Positions 46,562 through 55,078 of a stretch of DNA of 64,000 nucleotides are shown piece after piece. The position numbers and the translations under genes are program-made. The DNA is from Chitinophaga varians (GTDB taxonomy: Bacteria; Bacteroidota; Bacteroidia; Chitinophagales; Chitinophagaceae). Numbering within the stretch: position 1 is the first letter of the stretch; each line of letters opens with the position of its first letter. The DNA is taken from the NCBI RefSeq assembly GCF_012641275.1, contig NZ_JABAIA010000004.1:434001-498000 (forward strand). The letters run 5' to 3'. The notes below the pieces were generated by a model. It saw only the letters and a program-made list of their open reading frames with translations. It did not search any database and was not told where the DNA came from.

Positions 46562-47572
46562 ATGCGGATAATTTCTTGTATTAAGCCGGGGATGTTGGAA
46601 TACCGTGAGGTTCCGGAGCCGGTATGTTTACCCGGTTATTCCATCATAAAAATCCGGCGTATCGGTGTGTGCGGCACCGATATCCATGCTTTTGGCGGCA
46701 CGCAGCCCTATTTCAGCTATCCCCGTGTGCTGGGGCATGAGCTGGCTGCCGAGTTTGTGGAGGGCGATGCGCCACGGTTGCGCAAAGGTGATATCGTCAC
46801 TGTTATTCCTTACCAGCATTGCGGTAAATGTATTGCCTGCCGCAGCGGCCACACGAATTGTTGCCAGCATATGCAGGTGATAGGTGTGCATTGCGATGGC
46901 GGCATGGCGGAACGCCTCATGGTGCCTTCGCACCTGCTGCTGCCGGCCGCGGGACTGGAGTCCGACCGCCTTGCGCTGGTGGAGCCTTTTGCCATTGCTG
47001 CGCATGGTGTGCGCCGTGCGGCCATATCGCATGGTGAAAACGTACTGGTGGTAGGAGCGGGGCCTATCGGCCTGGCCACCATGGAAATGGCCGCCATCGC
47101 CGGGGCCAATGTGCTGGCCATCGACGTAAGCGCCTACCGGCTCTCCTGGGCAAAAAAAATCACCGGCGTAAAAGCTGCCTTCCATGCAACGGAAGAATAC
47201 CTGGCAGAGCAGCTGAAAGAGGCCACACAGGGCGATATGCCCACGGTGGTGATTGATGCGACCGGTAACCTGAACGCTATCAACAACGCGTTCCGCTATA
47301 TGTCGCACGCCGGAAGATATGTGCTGATAGGACTGCAGAAAGGCGACATCACTTTCAGTCACCCCGAGTTCCATAAACGGGAAGGTACGCTGATGAGCAG
47401 CCGTAATGCAACAAAGCAGGATTTTGACTGGGTGCTGGAAAATATCCGTATCGGAAAAATCACACCGGAAAAATACATCACCCACCACAGTCACTTTAAT
47501 GATATAGTGGAAGAATTTCCTTCGCTGATTAGCGACGGAAATATTGTAAAGGCTGTTATCAGCCTCGATTAA
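46562..47572 (+). CDS. zinc-dependent alcohol/polyol dehydrogenase (MDR family)
   Basis: About 336 residues from ATG 46562 (MRIISCIKPGMLEYREVPEP), where the family's first strand begins; further upstream in-frame sequence is not family-like. The catalytic zinc ligands are in GVCGTDIH and LGHELAAEF. The structural zinc cysteines are in HCGKCIACRSGHTNCC. The Rossmann motif VVGAGPIGLATMEMA binds NAD(P). Relatives oxidise sugar acids or polyols (L-gulonate, threonine, sorbitol types). With the aldo/keto reductase 10 bp downstream and a fucosidase at the operon's end, oxidation of a fucose-derived acid is plausible but not shown. It is the first gene of the long AraC-linked run. Confidence 0.88.
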   Translation: MRIISCIKPGMLEYREVPEPVCLPGYSIIKIRRIGVCGTDIHAFGGTQPYFSYPRVLGHELAAEFVEGDAPRLRKGDIVTVIPYQHCGKCIACRSGHTNCCQHMQVIGVHCDGGMAERLMVPSHLLLPAAGLESDRLALVEPFAIAAHGVRRAAISHGENVLVVGAGPIGLATMEMAAIAGANVLAIDVSAYRLSWAKKITGVKAAFHATEEYLAEQLKEATQGDMPTVVIDATGNLNAINNAFRYMSHAGRYVLIGLQKGDITFSHPEFHKREGTLMSSRNATKQDFDWVLENIRIGKITPEKYITHHSHFNDIVEEFPSLISDGNIVKAVISLD

Positions 47573-47582
47573 AAGATAATTC

Positions 47583-48599
47583 ATGCGCTCACCACTGCTA
47601 ATAAACGGGCGGCAGTTACCGGAACTGGTTTTCGGTACCAGCGGCCTGGGGAATCTTTTTGTCAGTATCAGCCGACAGGAGAAAATCAATATTGTAAACG
47701 AATGCATTCGCCATTCCCGGGACGTCACGGTATTTGACTCCGCTGGCAAATACGGCGCAGGACTGGCTTTGGAGATGCTGGGCGTTGCGTTGAAAGAGAC
47801 AGCGGCAGACCTGTCTGCGGTAATCATCAGTAACAAACTGGGATGGTACCGCACTGAACTGAAAACACCGGAGCCCACCTTCGAACCGGGCGTGTGGAAA
47901 GACCTGCAACATGATGCGGTGCAACGCATCAGTTACAACGGCATCATCGAATGTTTTGAACAGGGCAACGAGTTATTGGGAGGTATTATACCGCAAATGG
48001 TTTCGGTGCATGATCCGGATGAATACCTCGCCAAAGCAAAAGACGACCGGCATCGTGTACGGCTATACGATGATATCCTGCAGGCTTACCAGGCGCTTTT
48101 CGACCTGAAGGAAAAAGGACTGGTGGCCGCGGTGGGAGTGGGTGCCAAAGACTGGCGCGTGCTGCAACAAATAGCGCAGGACATCCTGCTGGACTGGATG
48201 ATGGTGGCCAACAGCCTGACGGTGTTCACGCATCCGCCGGAGCTGATATCCTTTATAGCAGAACAGGACAGCAAAGGCGTGCATGTTATCAATTCAGCGG
48301 TGTATCATTCCGGGTTTCTGCTCGGCAGTGATTACTTCGATTACCGGAAGCTGGACAGCAGTGACCCGGAAGATGCGTCCTACTTTGAATGGCGCGATTG
48401 TTTTAACCGGATATGTGCAGAACATCAAATTACGCCGGCGGAGGCCTGTCTGAATTTTGGCCTGCATGTACCGGGGGTAAGGAGCGTGGCGGTCAATACA
48501 ACGAAGGCTGCCCGGGTCAGTGAAAATTTCAAGATGACAGACAAAATTATCCCGCCTGCGTTCTGGCAACAAATGCAGGCCGCCGGATTAACGATATAA
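47583..48599 (+). CDS. aldo/keto reductase, L-fucose or D-threo-aldose dehydrogenase-like
   Basis: The protein has 338 residues with the AKR TIM-barrel layout. The catalytic tetrad is visible: Asp and Tyr in TVFDSAGKYG, Lys in IISNKLGW, His in VSVHDPDE. The opening LPELVFGTSGLGNLF and the overall layout resemble D-threo-aldose 1-dehydrogenase and L-fucose dehydrogenase of the non-phosphorylating fucose pathway, which oxidise the sugar to a lactone with NAD(P). It is tightly coupled to the dehydrogenase gene (10 bp). Both precede a locus ending in an alpha-L-fucosidase, supporting a fucose role, though lactonase and dehydratase genes are not in the window. Confidence 0.85.
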   Translation: MRSPLLINGRQLPELVFGTSGLGNLFVSISRQEKINIVNECIRHSRDVTVFDSAGKYGAGLALEMLGVALKETAADLSAVIISNKLGWYRTELKTPEPTFEPGVWKDLQHDAVQRISYNGIIECFEQGNELLGGIIPQMVSVHDPDEYLAKAKDDRHRVRLYDDILQAYQALFDLKEKGLVAAVGVGAKDWRVLQQIAQDILLDWMMVANSLTVFTHPPELISFIAEQDSKGVHVINSAVYHSGFLLGSDYFDYRKLDSSDPEDASYFEWRDCFNRICAEHQITPAEACLNFGLHVPGVRSVAVNTTKAARVSENFKMTDKIIPPAFWQQMQAAGLTI

Positions 48600-49066
48600 T
48601 GAAGACATGGAAACGGGCGCAGCAAGGTCATAAAAACAGGTGTTTGTAACAAATCAGCCCTCTGATTGAAACAATAGGGTACCATCAATACGGACACAGC
48701 ATCCTATTTTTACAACACTTAATCCACGTATATGAAATTTCAACTGTTACAGGGCCGCAACGGCCTGCGAAAACTTATTGCTCTATTGAAAGCATTTACT
48801 GTCCCTTTGCCTGTACCGGATATTCTATTTATCCCGTTCCTGTTTTCTAAAGATATCGCCGGATGGTGTTTCGTTCCTGGTGAAGATGCGGTTCACCGGG
48901 AACAACCGACACGCCGCCGGCGATGCTCATTTAATGACCCTCACATGCTGCACAATCAGTAATACCCCTTTATGTATTCAACACTATGCAATCGGATTTC
49001 CATCCGATTGCTTTGGGGCCCCTGCAGGTGAATAACAGGAATTTTCGCCATCAAAAAGAAAACATT
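48600..49066 (+). promoter_or_regulatory. 467-bp gap before the SusC gene; probable internal promoter and leader
   Basis: No convincing gene. Visible are a small palindrome TTTGTAACAAA (48643-48653), an inverted repeat AATCAG-N4-CTGATT just after it, and TATTTTTA (48705-48712), one base off the -7 consensus. The length of the gap suggests the SusC gene has its own promoter or a long leader. An in-frame start at 48986 upstream of the SusC ATG is rejected because it would precede the signal peptide with unrelated sequence. Confidence 0.35.
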
Positions 49067-52000
49067 ATGTACTCAACCAAAATAAATCGCTTTCGGGCAA
49101 TGCTGTCTGCATGGCTGCTATGGGGCATACTCTTCAGCTTCCATGGCTTCGCCCAAACTTCCAGAATAAACGGGATTGTCACTAATCCGAAAAACGCGAC
49201 CCCAGTGCCGGGTGCGTCTGTCACTGTGAAAAATACCAGCCGTCATGCTGTCACCGATGCTGCCGGAAGGTTTGTCATCGAAGCGTCGGCCGGCAATATA
49301 TTGGTCGTCTCCATGATGGGCTTCCAAAAGAAAGAAATAACGCTCACCAACGCTGCCACCGTCAAAGTGGAACTGGCAGAAAATATTTCCCAGCTGGAAG
49401 ATGTGGTGGTGATCGGATATGGTAAAACAAAACGCAAGGATGTTACCGGGGCCATCTCCTCTATTACGGGAGATGAGATCCGGAAAACGCAGCCGGTCAC
49501 TTTCGACCAGGCTTTGCAGGGAAAGGTGCCAGGACTGGTGGCACAACAAATCTCCGGTCAGCCTGGTGGTGCTGTATCTGTGCAGATCCGCGGTATTTCT
49601 TCGTTCGGGGCCTCCGCGCCTATGTACGTCATCGATGGGGTGATCATCGGTGGCACGGCCTCACCGGGCGCCGGCACCAACCCGCTCGCCGGTATCAATC
49701 CTTCCGAAATTGAATCCATCGATGTCCTGAAAGACGCCTCGGCCACTGCCATCTACGGCTCTCAGGCCACCAATGGCGTGATCGTCATCACCACCAGGAG
49801 AGGGCTGATCGCTCCGCCTACTATCATGTATGATATGTACACCGGCTTTCAACAGCTGCCTAAAAGGCTGCCGCTGATGGACCTGCGGGAATATGCCACT
49901 TTCATCAACGAGCGCAACAAAGGCCTGGGATGGGGATTTGATACCCGTGAGGAGTTCGCCAACCCGCAATACCTTGGCAAAGGTACCGACTGGCAGAAGG
50001 AGCTTTTCAGAAACGCTCCCATGTACAACCATTCGCTGACGGTGAACGGCGGCGATGCCAGAACACAATATCTCTTGTCCGGCTCCTATTTTAAACAGGA
50101 AGGTATTGCCCTCGGGTCCGACTTTAAACGACTGTCGGTAAGACTGAACCTCGACAATAAAACGACCGACTGGCTGAAAATCGGCACCAGCCTGCAATTG
50201 ATCAATATCAAGGAAAAGGTGAACTCCACCAGCTCCAATGTGATCAATACGGCGTTGAGCCAAACGCCGGACATCGCCGTGAAAAATACAGACGGCAGCT
50301 GGGGAGGCGCCTATAATCCCAACGGCTGGGTCAACAGTACCGTGAATCCCTATGCCATCGCGCTGATCAATAAAGACGAGGTAAACAGGAACCAGGTCTT
50401 CGGGAACCTGTACGCGGAGATCTCTTTTCTGAAAGACTTTGTGCTCAGGAACGAAGCCACCATGAACTTCTCCATGGCCACGGAAGACCGCTTCAATCCG
50501 ACCTATGTCTTTGGACTGGTAAAAAATACGAATAACAGTGGCGCCTATATCTACAATCAGAACCAGTTCACTACGGTCAGGAATTTTCTTACCTATTCAC
50601 ACCTGTTTGAAAAGAAATACAATGTGAATTTGTTACTGGGCCATGAGGCGCAGTTAAGTACCAACGAAGCGACCAGCGCTACCCGCTCCAATTTTCCCTC
50701 TAATAACGTACAGGTCATCAGCAGCGGCGATCCTACCACGGCGGCCAACACCGGCATTAAAGGGCAGAACGCGCAGGAGTCCTACTTCGGCCGGCTCAAT
50801 GTGGGGGTCAATGACAAATACCTGTTCACCGCCAACGTCCGTGCTGACGGCTCTTCCAAGTTCGCGCCGGAGAACCGTTGGGTAACTACCTGGTCCGGCG
50901 CGTTTGCATGGAAACTGAAAAACGAGGCGTTTTTGCAGTCTGCCAAACAGGTCAACGACCTGAAACTGAGACTGGGATATGGCCTGACCAACAACCAGAA
51001 CATCAGGGACTATGCCTACACTTCCACGCTGACCACCGTGGCAACGGGCCTCACCGGCGTGGCGCAGCTTACTGTCAACGTAGGCAATCCTTATGTACAG
51101 TGGGAGAAAACCAAGTACACGAACATAGGGCTGGATGGAACATTGTTTAACTGGCGGCTGAATTTCGCGGTTGATTTTTACAACCGCAGAACAGACGGAC
51201 TGGTGATGCAGATCCCATTGCCGCTGTATTCCGGAACAGCCATCGGCTGGGCGCCCGGCTCCCTGGACGCTCCCTTTGTTAACGTCGGAACAGTCAATAA
51301 CAAAGGTTTCGATTTCAGGATCAGCTCCACCAACATCCAGCGTAAAAACTTCACCTGGAAAACGGACGTCACGGTGTCGCGCAATATCAATGAGGTGATC
51401 AAACTGAATACCGACGGTGCATCGCTGGACAGGCCATACAGCAAAACGGTGGTAGGCCGCTCCATTGGAGAGTTCTACGGGTACGTCATTGATGGCGGTG
51501 TATTTGCCAGCCCGAAAGATTTTGAAACCCATGCATTGCCGGTGAAGAACGGCGTGCGCCTGCCGGTGGGCGCGGCCGGCGGCAGCATCTGGTACGGCGA
51601 TTTGAAGTTCAAAGATATTAATGGCGATGGCATCATCAATGAGTATGACCAGACCTTTCTGGGGTCGCCCATTCCCAAATATCAGATCGGACTCAATAAC
51701 ACCTTCTCCTATAAAAATTTCGATCTCAATATTTTCTTCAATGCCAACATCGGCAGCAAGGTGTTTAACCAGCTACGGATAAACGGTGACTACCCAGGCA
51801 CCAGCTTCGGTTATCTCCGTTCGCTCATGGACTATGCGCAGCTGGGACTGATTGATCCGGCCGGTTCTTCAACGGATATTAAGAACGTGTATGTTAAAAA
51901 TCCGGACACGAGGACCGTTGGTCTCAGAAATGACAACACCAACGATAACAACCGCAACTCCGACAAGTTTGTGGAAAGCGGCACGTTCCTGCGGTGCAAG

Positions 52001-52225
52001 AACATCTCGCTGGGTTATGCTGTGCCGGAGAAGCTGCTCAGTAAAATCCGTGTTCACTACCTGCGGCTCTATGTCAATGTTTCCAATGCGTTTATCATAA
52101 CCAATTACTCTGGTATGGACCCTGAAATCGGCTCCTGGGACCCGTTGAGCGCTGGTATTGACAATGGGTTTTACCCTCAGCCAAGGGTATTTACCATAGG
52201 CGCCAATGTGAAGCTGACCAAATAA
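49067..52225 (+). CDS. SusC/RagA TonB-linked outer-membrane transporter
   Basis: About 1053 residues from ATG 49067 (MYSTKINRF), which gives a signal peptide ending GFAQ. A carboxypeptidase-regulatory-like domain (about 30-110) precedes the box LEDVVVIGYGKTKRKD. The plug (about 125-240) contains APMYVIDGVIIGG and ESIDVLKDASATAIYG. The barrel ends IGANVKLTK. It imports oligosaccharides with the SusD encoded 27 bp downstream. The enzymes that follow (GH42, GH39, GH5, GH29) suggest fucosylated or galactosylated xyloglucan fragments as cargo; this is inferred from context. Confidence 0.95.
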   Translation: MYSTKINRFRAMLSAWLLWGILFSFHGFAQTSRINGIVTNPKNATPVPGASVTVKNTSRHAVTDAAGRFVIEASAGNILVVSMMGFQKKEITLTNAATVKVELAENISQLEDVVVIGYGKTKRKDVTGAISSITGDEIRKTQPVTFDQALQGKVPGLVAQQISGQPGGAVSVQIRGISSFGASAPMYVIDGVIIGGTASPGAGTNPLAGINPSEIESIDVLKDASATAIYGSQATNGVIVITTRRGLIAPPTIMYDMYTGFQQLPKRLPLMDLREYATFINERNKGLGWGFDTREEFANPQYLGKGTDWQKELFRNAPMYNHSLTVNGGDARTQYLLSGSYFKQEGIALGSDFKRLSVRLNLDNKTTDWLKIGTSLQLINIKEKVNSTSSNVINTALSQTPDIAVKNTDGSWGGAYNPNGWVNSTVNPYAIALINKDEVNRNQVFGNLYAEISFLKDFVLRNEATMNFSMATEDRFNPTYVFGLVKNTNNSGAYIYNQNQFTTVRNFLTYSHLFEKKYNVNLLLGHEAQLSTNEATSATRSNFPSNNVQVISSGDPTTAANTGIKGQNAQESYFGRLNVGVNDKYLFTANVRADGSSKFAPENRWVTTWSGAFAWKLKNEAFLQSAKQVNDLKLRLGYGLTNNQNIRDYAYTSTLTTVATGLTGVAQLTVNVGNPYVQWEKTKYTNIGLDGTLFNWRLNFAVDFYNRRTDGLVMQIPLPLYSGTAIGWAPGSLDAPFVNVGTVNNKGFDFRISSTNIQRKNFTWKTDVTVSRNINEVIKLNTDGASLDRPYSKTVVGRSIGEFYGYVIDGGVFASPKDFETHALPVKNGVRLPVGAAGGSIWYGDLKFKDINGDGIINEYDQTFLGSPIPKYQIGLNNTFSYKNFDLNIFFNANIGSKVFNQLRINGDYPGTSFGYLRSLMDYAQLGLIDPAGSSTDIKNVYVKNPDTRTVGLRNDNTNDNNRNSDKFVESGTFLRCKNISLGYAVPEKLLSKIRVHYLRLYVNVSNAFIITNYSGMDPEIGSWDPLSAGIDNGFYPQPRVFTIGANVKLTK

Positions 52226-52252
52226 TGTAATTCACTTTAACAGGAGATTATC

Positions 52253-53824
52253 ATGAAGTCTATCATAAAAATATTGTTCTGCCAGATAATGGTGACAGTG
52301 CTGGCAGGATGTTCAAAAAGTTTTCTGGACCGTCCGCCATTGTCACAGATCAGCGCGGACAATTTCTACCAGTCCACGAACGACCTGCGGCTGGCCACGG
52401 CCGCGTTGTATGCCGGTTCACCCTGGGGCGACTGGAACTACACCTGTTACCTGCCGGTAGGCGATGTGCTGAGCGGCAACCTGGCCGTTGGTTACTGGGG
52501 AGATGCGGTGCAGCTGAATACGTTTTCCGTTACCGGGTTGAACGGCATAATGGTGTCCAACTGGAAGGCAATGTATAACATCATTGCGCACTGCAATATT
52601 ACCATCAATGCTATCAAACAGAAGGCGCCGGACAGTATTGCAGCTGTCAACAAAAATGCGGCGATCGCAGAGGCCCGCTTCATACGCGGTTTCGCGTACT
52701 ACAACCTGGCGGTGCATTGGGGCGCGGTGCCGGTGATCGAAGACAACAGTAAACTGGTCATCTCTCCGTTGGTCAACCGCATCAAGACGGAGGACGTATT
52801 CCGCTTTGTGATCAACGACCTGACCTTTGCGGCGCAAAACCTGCCATCAGCCGATGTGGCGGGACGGCTCACCACCTGGTCGGCGCAGGGCATGTTAGGC
52901 AAGGTATACCTGACGGCGGCAGGCCTTAACCACTCAGGTAACCGCGACCAGGCGCTGCTGGACAGTGCGAAAAAATATGCGGGCAATGTGTGTAAAAACA
53001 GTGGTTTATCACTGTTGCGCAACTACGCGGACCTTTTTAAAACGCAGTTCAATGACAACCCCGAATCTTTGTTCGCCCTGCAATGGGCGCCCGGCGGCGC
53101 ATGGCTGGAAGGGAATATGCTGCAGATCTATTCTCCGGGAGGAGCAGAGATATCGGCCAACGGACAGCCGGGATGGTTTAGTATCCGTCCTACGGTAGAC
53201 CTGTTTAAAAGTTATGTCACGCAGGATTCCGTGAGGCGTAAGGCCACCTTCATGCTGAAAGGGGATTATTATGCAGAGTTGAATGCAGCCGGTGGCGGTT
53301 ATCATTTTACCGGTGACTGCGGGCTGAAGAAGCATATCATCGGGACCAACAAGGACAACAATGCTCCCACGATGACACTGTCGTCTTCTACGGAACATAA
53401 CGCCTTACTAAGGCTGGCAGACGTGTACCTCATCTATGCAGAGGCCGTGCTGGGCAACAATGCGTCCACCAGCGATGCGGATGCGCTCCTGTATTTTAAT
53501 AAAGTACGCGAAAGGGCGGGCGTGAGCCCTGCTCCCTCCATAGATGCCGACAGCGTGCTGATAGAACGCAGGATTGAACTGGCGGCAGAAGGGCAGTACT
53601 GGACGGACCTGGTGCGTTTGTCGTATTACAATCCCACAAAAGCCATCAGCAAATTGAACGGCGAGGCGCGCGTGACTTTCACCTACACCGACAATGTGGT
53701 GACGCCTGCCAGTCCTTATGGAGTGATCACTCCGGCTACAATTCACAGCTTTTCGTTCCCGGTACCTTCTTCCGAAGTGACTGCCAATCCGAAACTGCTG
53801 GAGCCTCCGGTATCCTATTACTAA
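52253..53824 (+). CDS. SusD-like outer-membrane glycan-binding lipoprotein
   Basis: The protein has 523 residues. The lipobox is TVLAGCSKSFLDRPPL. The body has the SusD helical core with EARFIRGFAYYNLAVHWG, an element typical of the family, and RRIELAAEGQYWTDLVRL near the C-terminus. The ending (EVTANPKLLEPPVSYY) is a variant of the usual NPxLxQNPGY. It pairs with the preceding SusC as lid and glycan receptor. The surface-binding lipoprotein follows 18 bp downstream, the standard SusC - SusD - binding-protein order. Confidence 0.95.
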   Translation: MKSIIKILFCQIMVTVLAGCSKSFLDRPPLSQISADNFYQSTNDLRLATAALYAGSPWGDWNYTCYLPVGDVLSGNLAVGYWGDAVQLNTFSVTGLNGIMVSNWKAMYNIIAHCNITINAIKQKAPDSIAAVNKNAAIAEARFIRGFAYYNLAVHWGAVPVIEDNSKLVISPLVNRIKTEDVFRFVINDLTFAAQNLPSADVAGRLTTWSAQGMLGKVYLTAAGLNHSGNRDQALLDSAKKYAGNVCKNSGLSLLRNYADLFKTQFNDNPESLFALQWAPGGAWLEGNMLQIYSPGGAEISANGQPGWFSIRPTVDLFKSYVTQDSVRRKATFMLKGDYYAELNAAGGGYHFTGDCGLKKHIIGTNKDNNAPTMTLSSSTEHNALLRLADVYLIYAEAVLGNNASTSDADALLYFNKVRERAGVSPAPSIDADSVLIERRIELAAEGQYWTDLVRLSYYNPTKAISKLNGEARVTFTYTDNVVTPASPYGVITPATIHSFSFPVPSSEVTANPKLLEPPVSYY

Positions 53825-53842
53825 GCATTAAAACGTATTCCA

Positions 53843-55054
53843 GTGAATAAATTCATCTCACATACATGCAGCAGGTTACTGTTATGGTTGCTCCCGGGAA
53901 TAACGGCGATGGTGCAAACCGGCTGTAAAAAAGACAGGGACGGAAGCGGACCTGTTATCACACACGTTAGAAATTATGCGGCTTCGCCGGATGATACCTT
54001 GTTAACCGCAGCACTGCCCGGCCAATGGGTGGTGCTGTCCGGCCGCGGCCTGCAGGATGCCCTGCAGGTAACGTTCAACGGGGTGCCTGCCAGCATCAAG
54101 AGCGTGATGTTTTCCGATACCAGCGCCGTGATGCAGATACCGGCGGTGATACCTTTCCCGGATGTGACGGCAGACAATTTGAACGTTATCCGTTGCATCA
54201 CGCCGCATGGCACGGCCACTTTCTCCTTCAACATCGTAGCGCCGCCGCCGGCCATCACCAGTATCTCCAATGAAAACGCCCTCGCCGGCGATTCTGTGTA
54301 CCTGTATGGCACCAATTTCTTTTTTACACAACACGTAACGTTTGCCGGGACAGAGATCAAAGACTTCACTGCGGCCAGTGACGGAACGTCCATCGGTTTT
54401 GTGCTGCCGCAGCTGGCCCATAGCGGTAAAGCAGCAGTGGTGACAAAGTCCGGCGCAGATTCCACAAAATACAATGTCAATGACCTGACCACCGGCATGC
54501 TCTGCAACTTCGATGATATCAACCCGTTCAGCTGGGGCACTAACCTGGAAAGTACGGGAACTGACTTTCCGGGCAACAGAGGCACCTACGCCGTGCTGAA
54601 GAACGGCGTGCTCACCGGCGGCGATGGCGTCTGGTGGGGCAACCAGCGCAGTATTAATACCAACGAAGTTCAGTGGGTGCCTAAGGACAGCTTACAGGCC
54701 TCGCCGGACACGTATGCCTTTAAATTTGAAATCAACGTGCCCACCGCCTGGAATGGCACCACCATCTATGTGATCCGGGATTCCCGGGATTTCATGGCGC
54801 GTTATGAGCCGTGGCTGACCGCTACCGGCACTACTGCCAGCTATGTGACCAAAGGCTGGCGCACAGTGACCATTCCATTCAGCAGTTTCCGGTCCAATGA
54901 CGGCAAAGGCACCAGTGCTACCGATCTGACGGCGCTGTTGACCAACACCGGCGCCGGCCCGGTAAATATCCAAACGGCCAATTTCTCCGCTGGTCCTACG
55001 GCCACCGGGCTGTATGCGGCCATCGACAATATCAGGGTCGTCAAAATAAAATGA
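53843..55054 (+). CDS. surface glycan-binding lipoprotein with IPT/TIG domains
   Basis: The protein has 403 residues and starts with GTG 53843, giving a full lipoprotein signal (lipobox MVQTGCKK). Two immunoglobulin-like IPT/TIG domains (about 38-130 and 135-215, GDSVYLYGTNFFFTQHVTF) act as a spacer. The C-terminal domain (about 220-403, starting MLCNFDDINPFSWG) is a beta-sandwich of the type seen in SGBP-B-like surface glycan-binding proteins, which include the xyloglucan-binding protein of Bacteroides ovatus. It should hold polysaccharide at the cell surface for the GH5 enzyme and SusCD. The fit to xyloglucan is suggestive only; a structural or profile comparison would decide it. Confidence 0.85.
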   Translation: MNKFISHTCSRLLLWLLPGITAMVQTGCKKDRDGSGPVITHVRNYAASPDDTLLTAALPGQWVVLSGRGLQDALQVTFNGVPASIKSVMFSDTSAVMQIPAVIPFPDVTADNLNVIRCITPHGTATFSFNIVAPPPAITSISNENALAGDSVYLYGTNFFFTQHVTFAGTEIKDFTAASDGTSIGFVLPQLAHSGKAAVVTKSGADSTKYNVNDLTTGMLCNFDDINPFSWGTNLESTGTDFPGNRGTYAVLKNGVLTGGDGVWWGNQRSINTNEVQWVPKDSLQASPDTYAFKFEINVPTAWNGTTIYVIRDSRDFMARYEPWLTATGTTASYVTKGWRTVTIPFSSFRSNDGKGTSATDLTALLTNTGAGPVNIQTANFSAGPTATGLYAAIDNIRVVKIK

Positions 55055-55078
55055 TCGTTTAATTATAAAATCTGGTAA

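Noticed and set aside
46628..47929. 433-codon open frame opposite the dehydrogenase and aldo/keto reductase
   Set aside because: Runs across two well-supported genes and shows no protein family features.
9940..48653. TTGTAACAAA at 9940, 17516 and 48644 as a common operator
   Set aside because: One copy lies inside an operon junction just before a SusC start, and the 10-mer is a short AT-rich near-palindrome; not convincing as a site.
48732..48962. 76-codon open frame before the SusC gene
   Set aside because: No signal peptide, domain or family pattern; basic Arg-rich tail; sits in a likely leader region.
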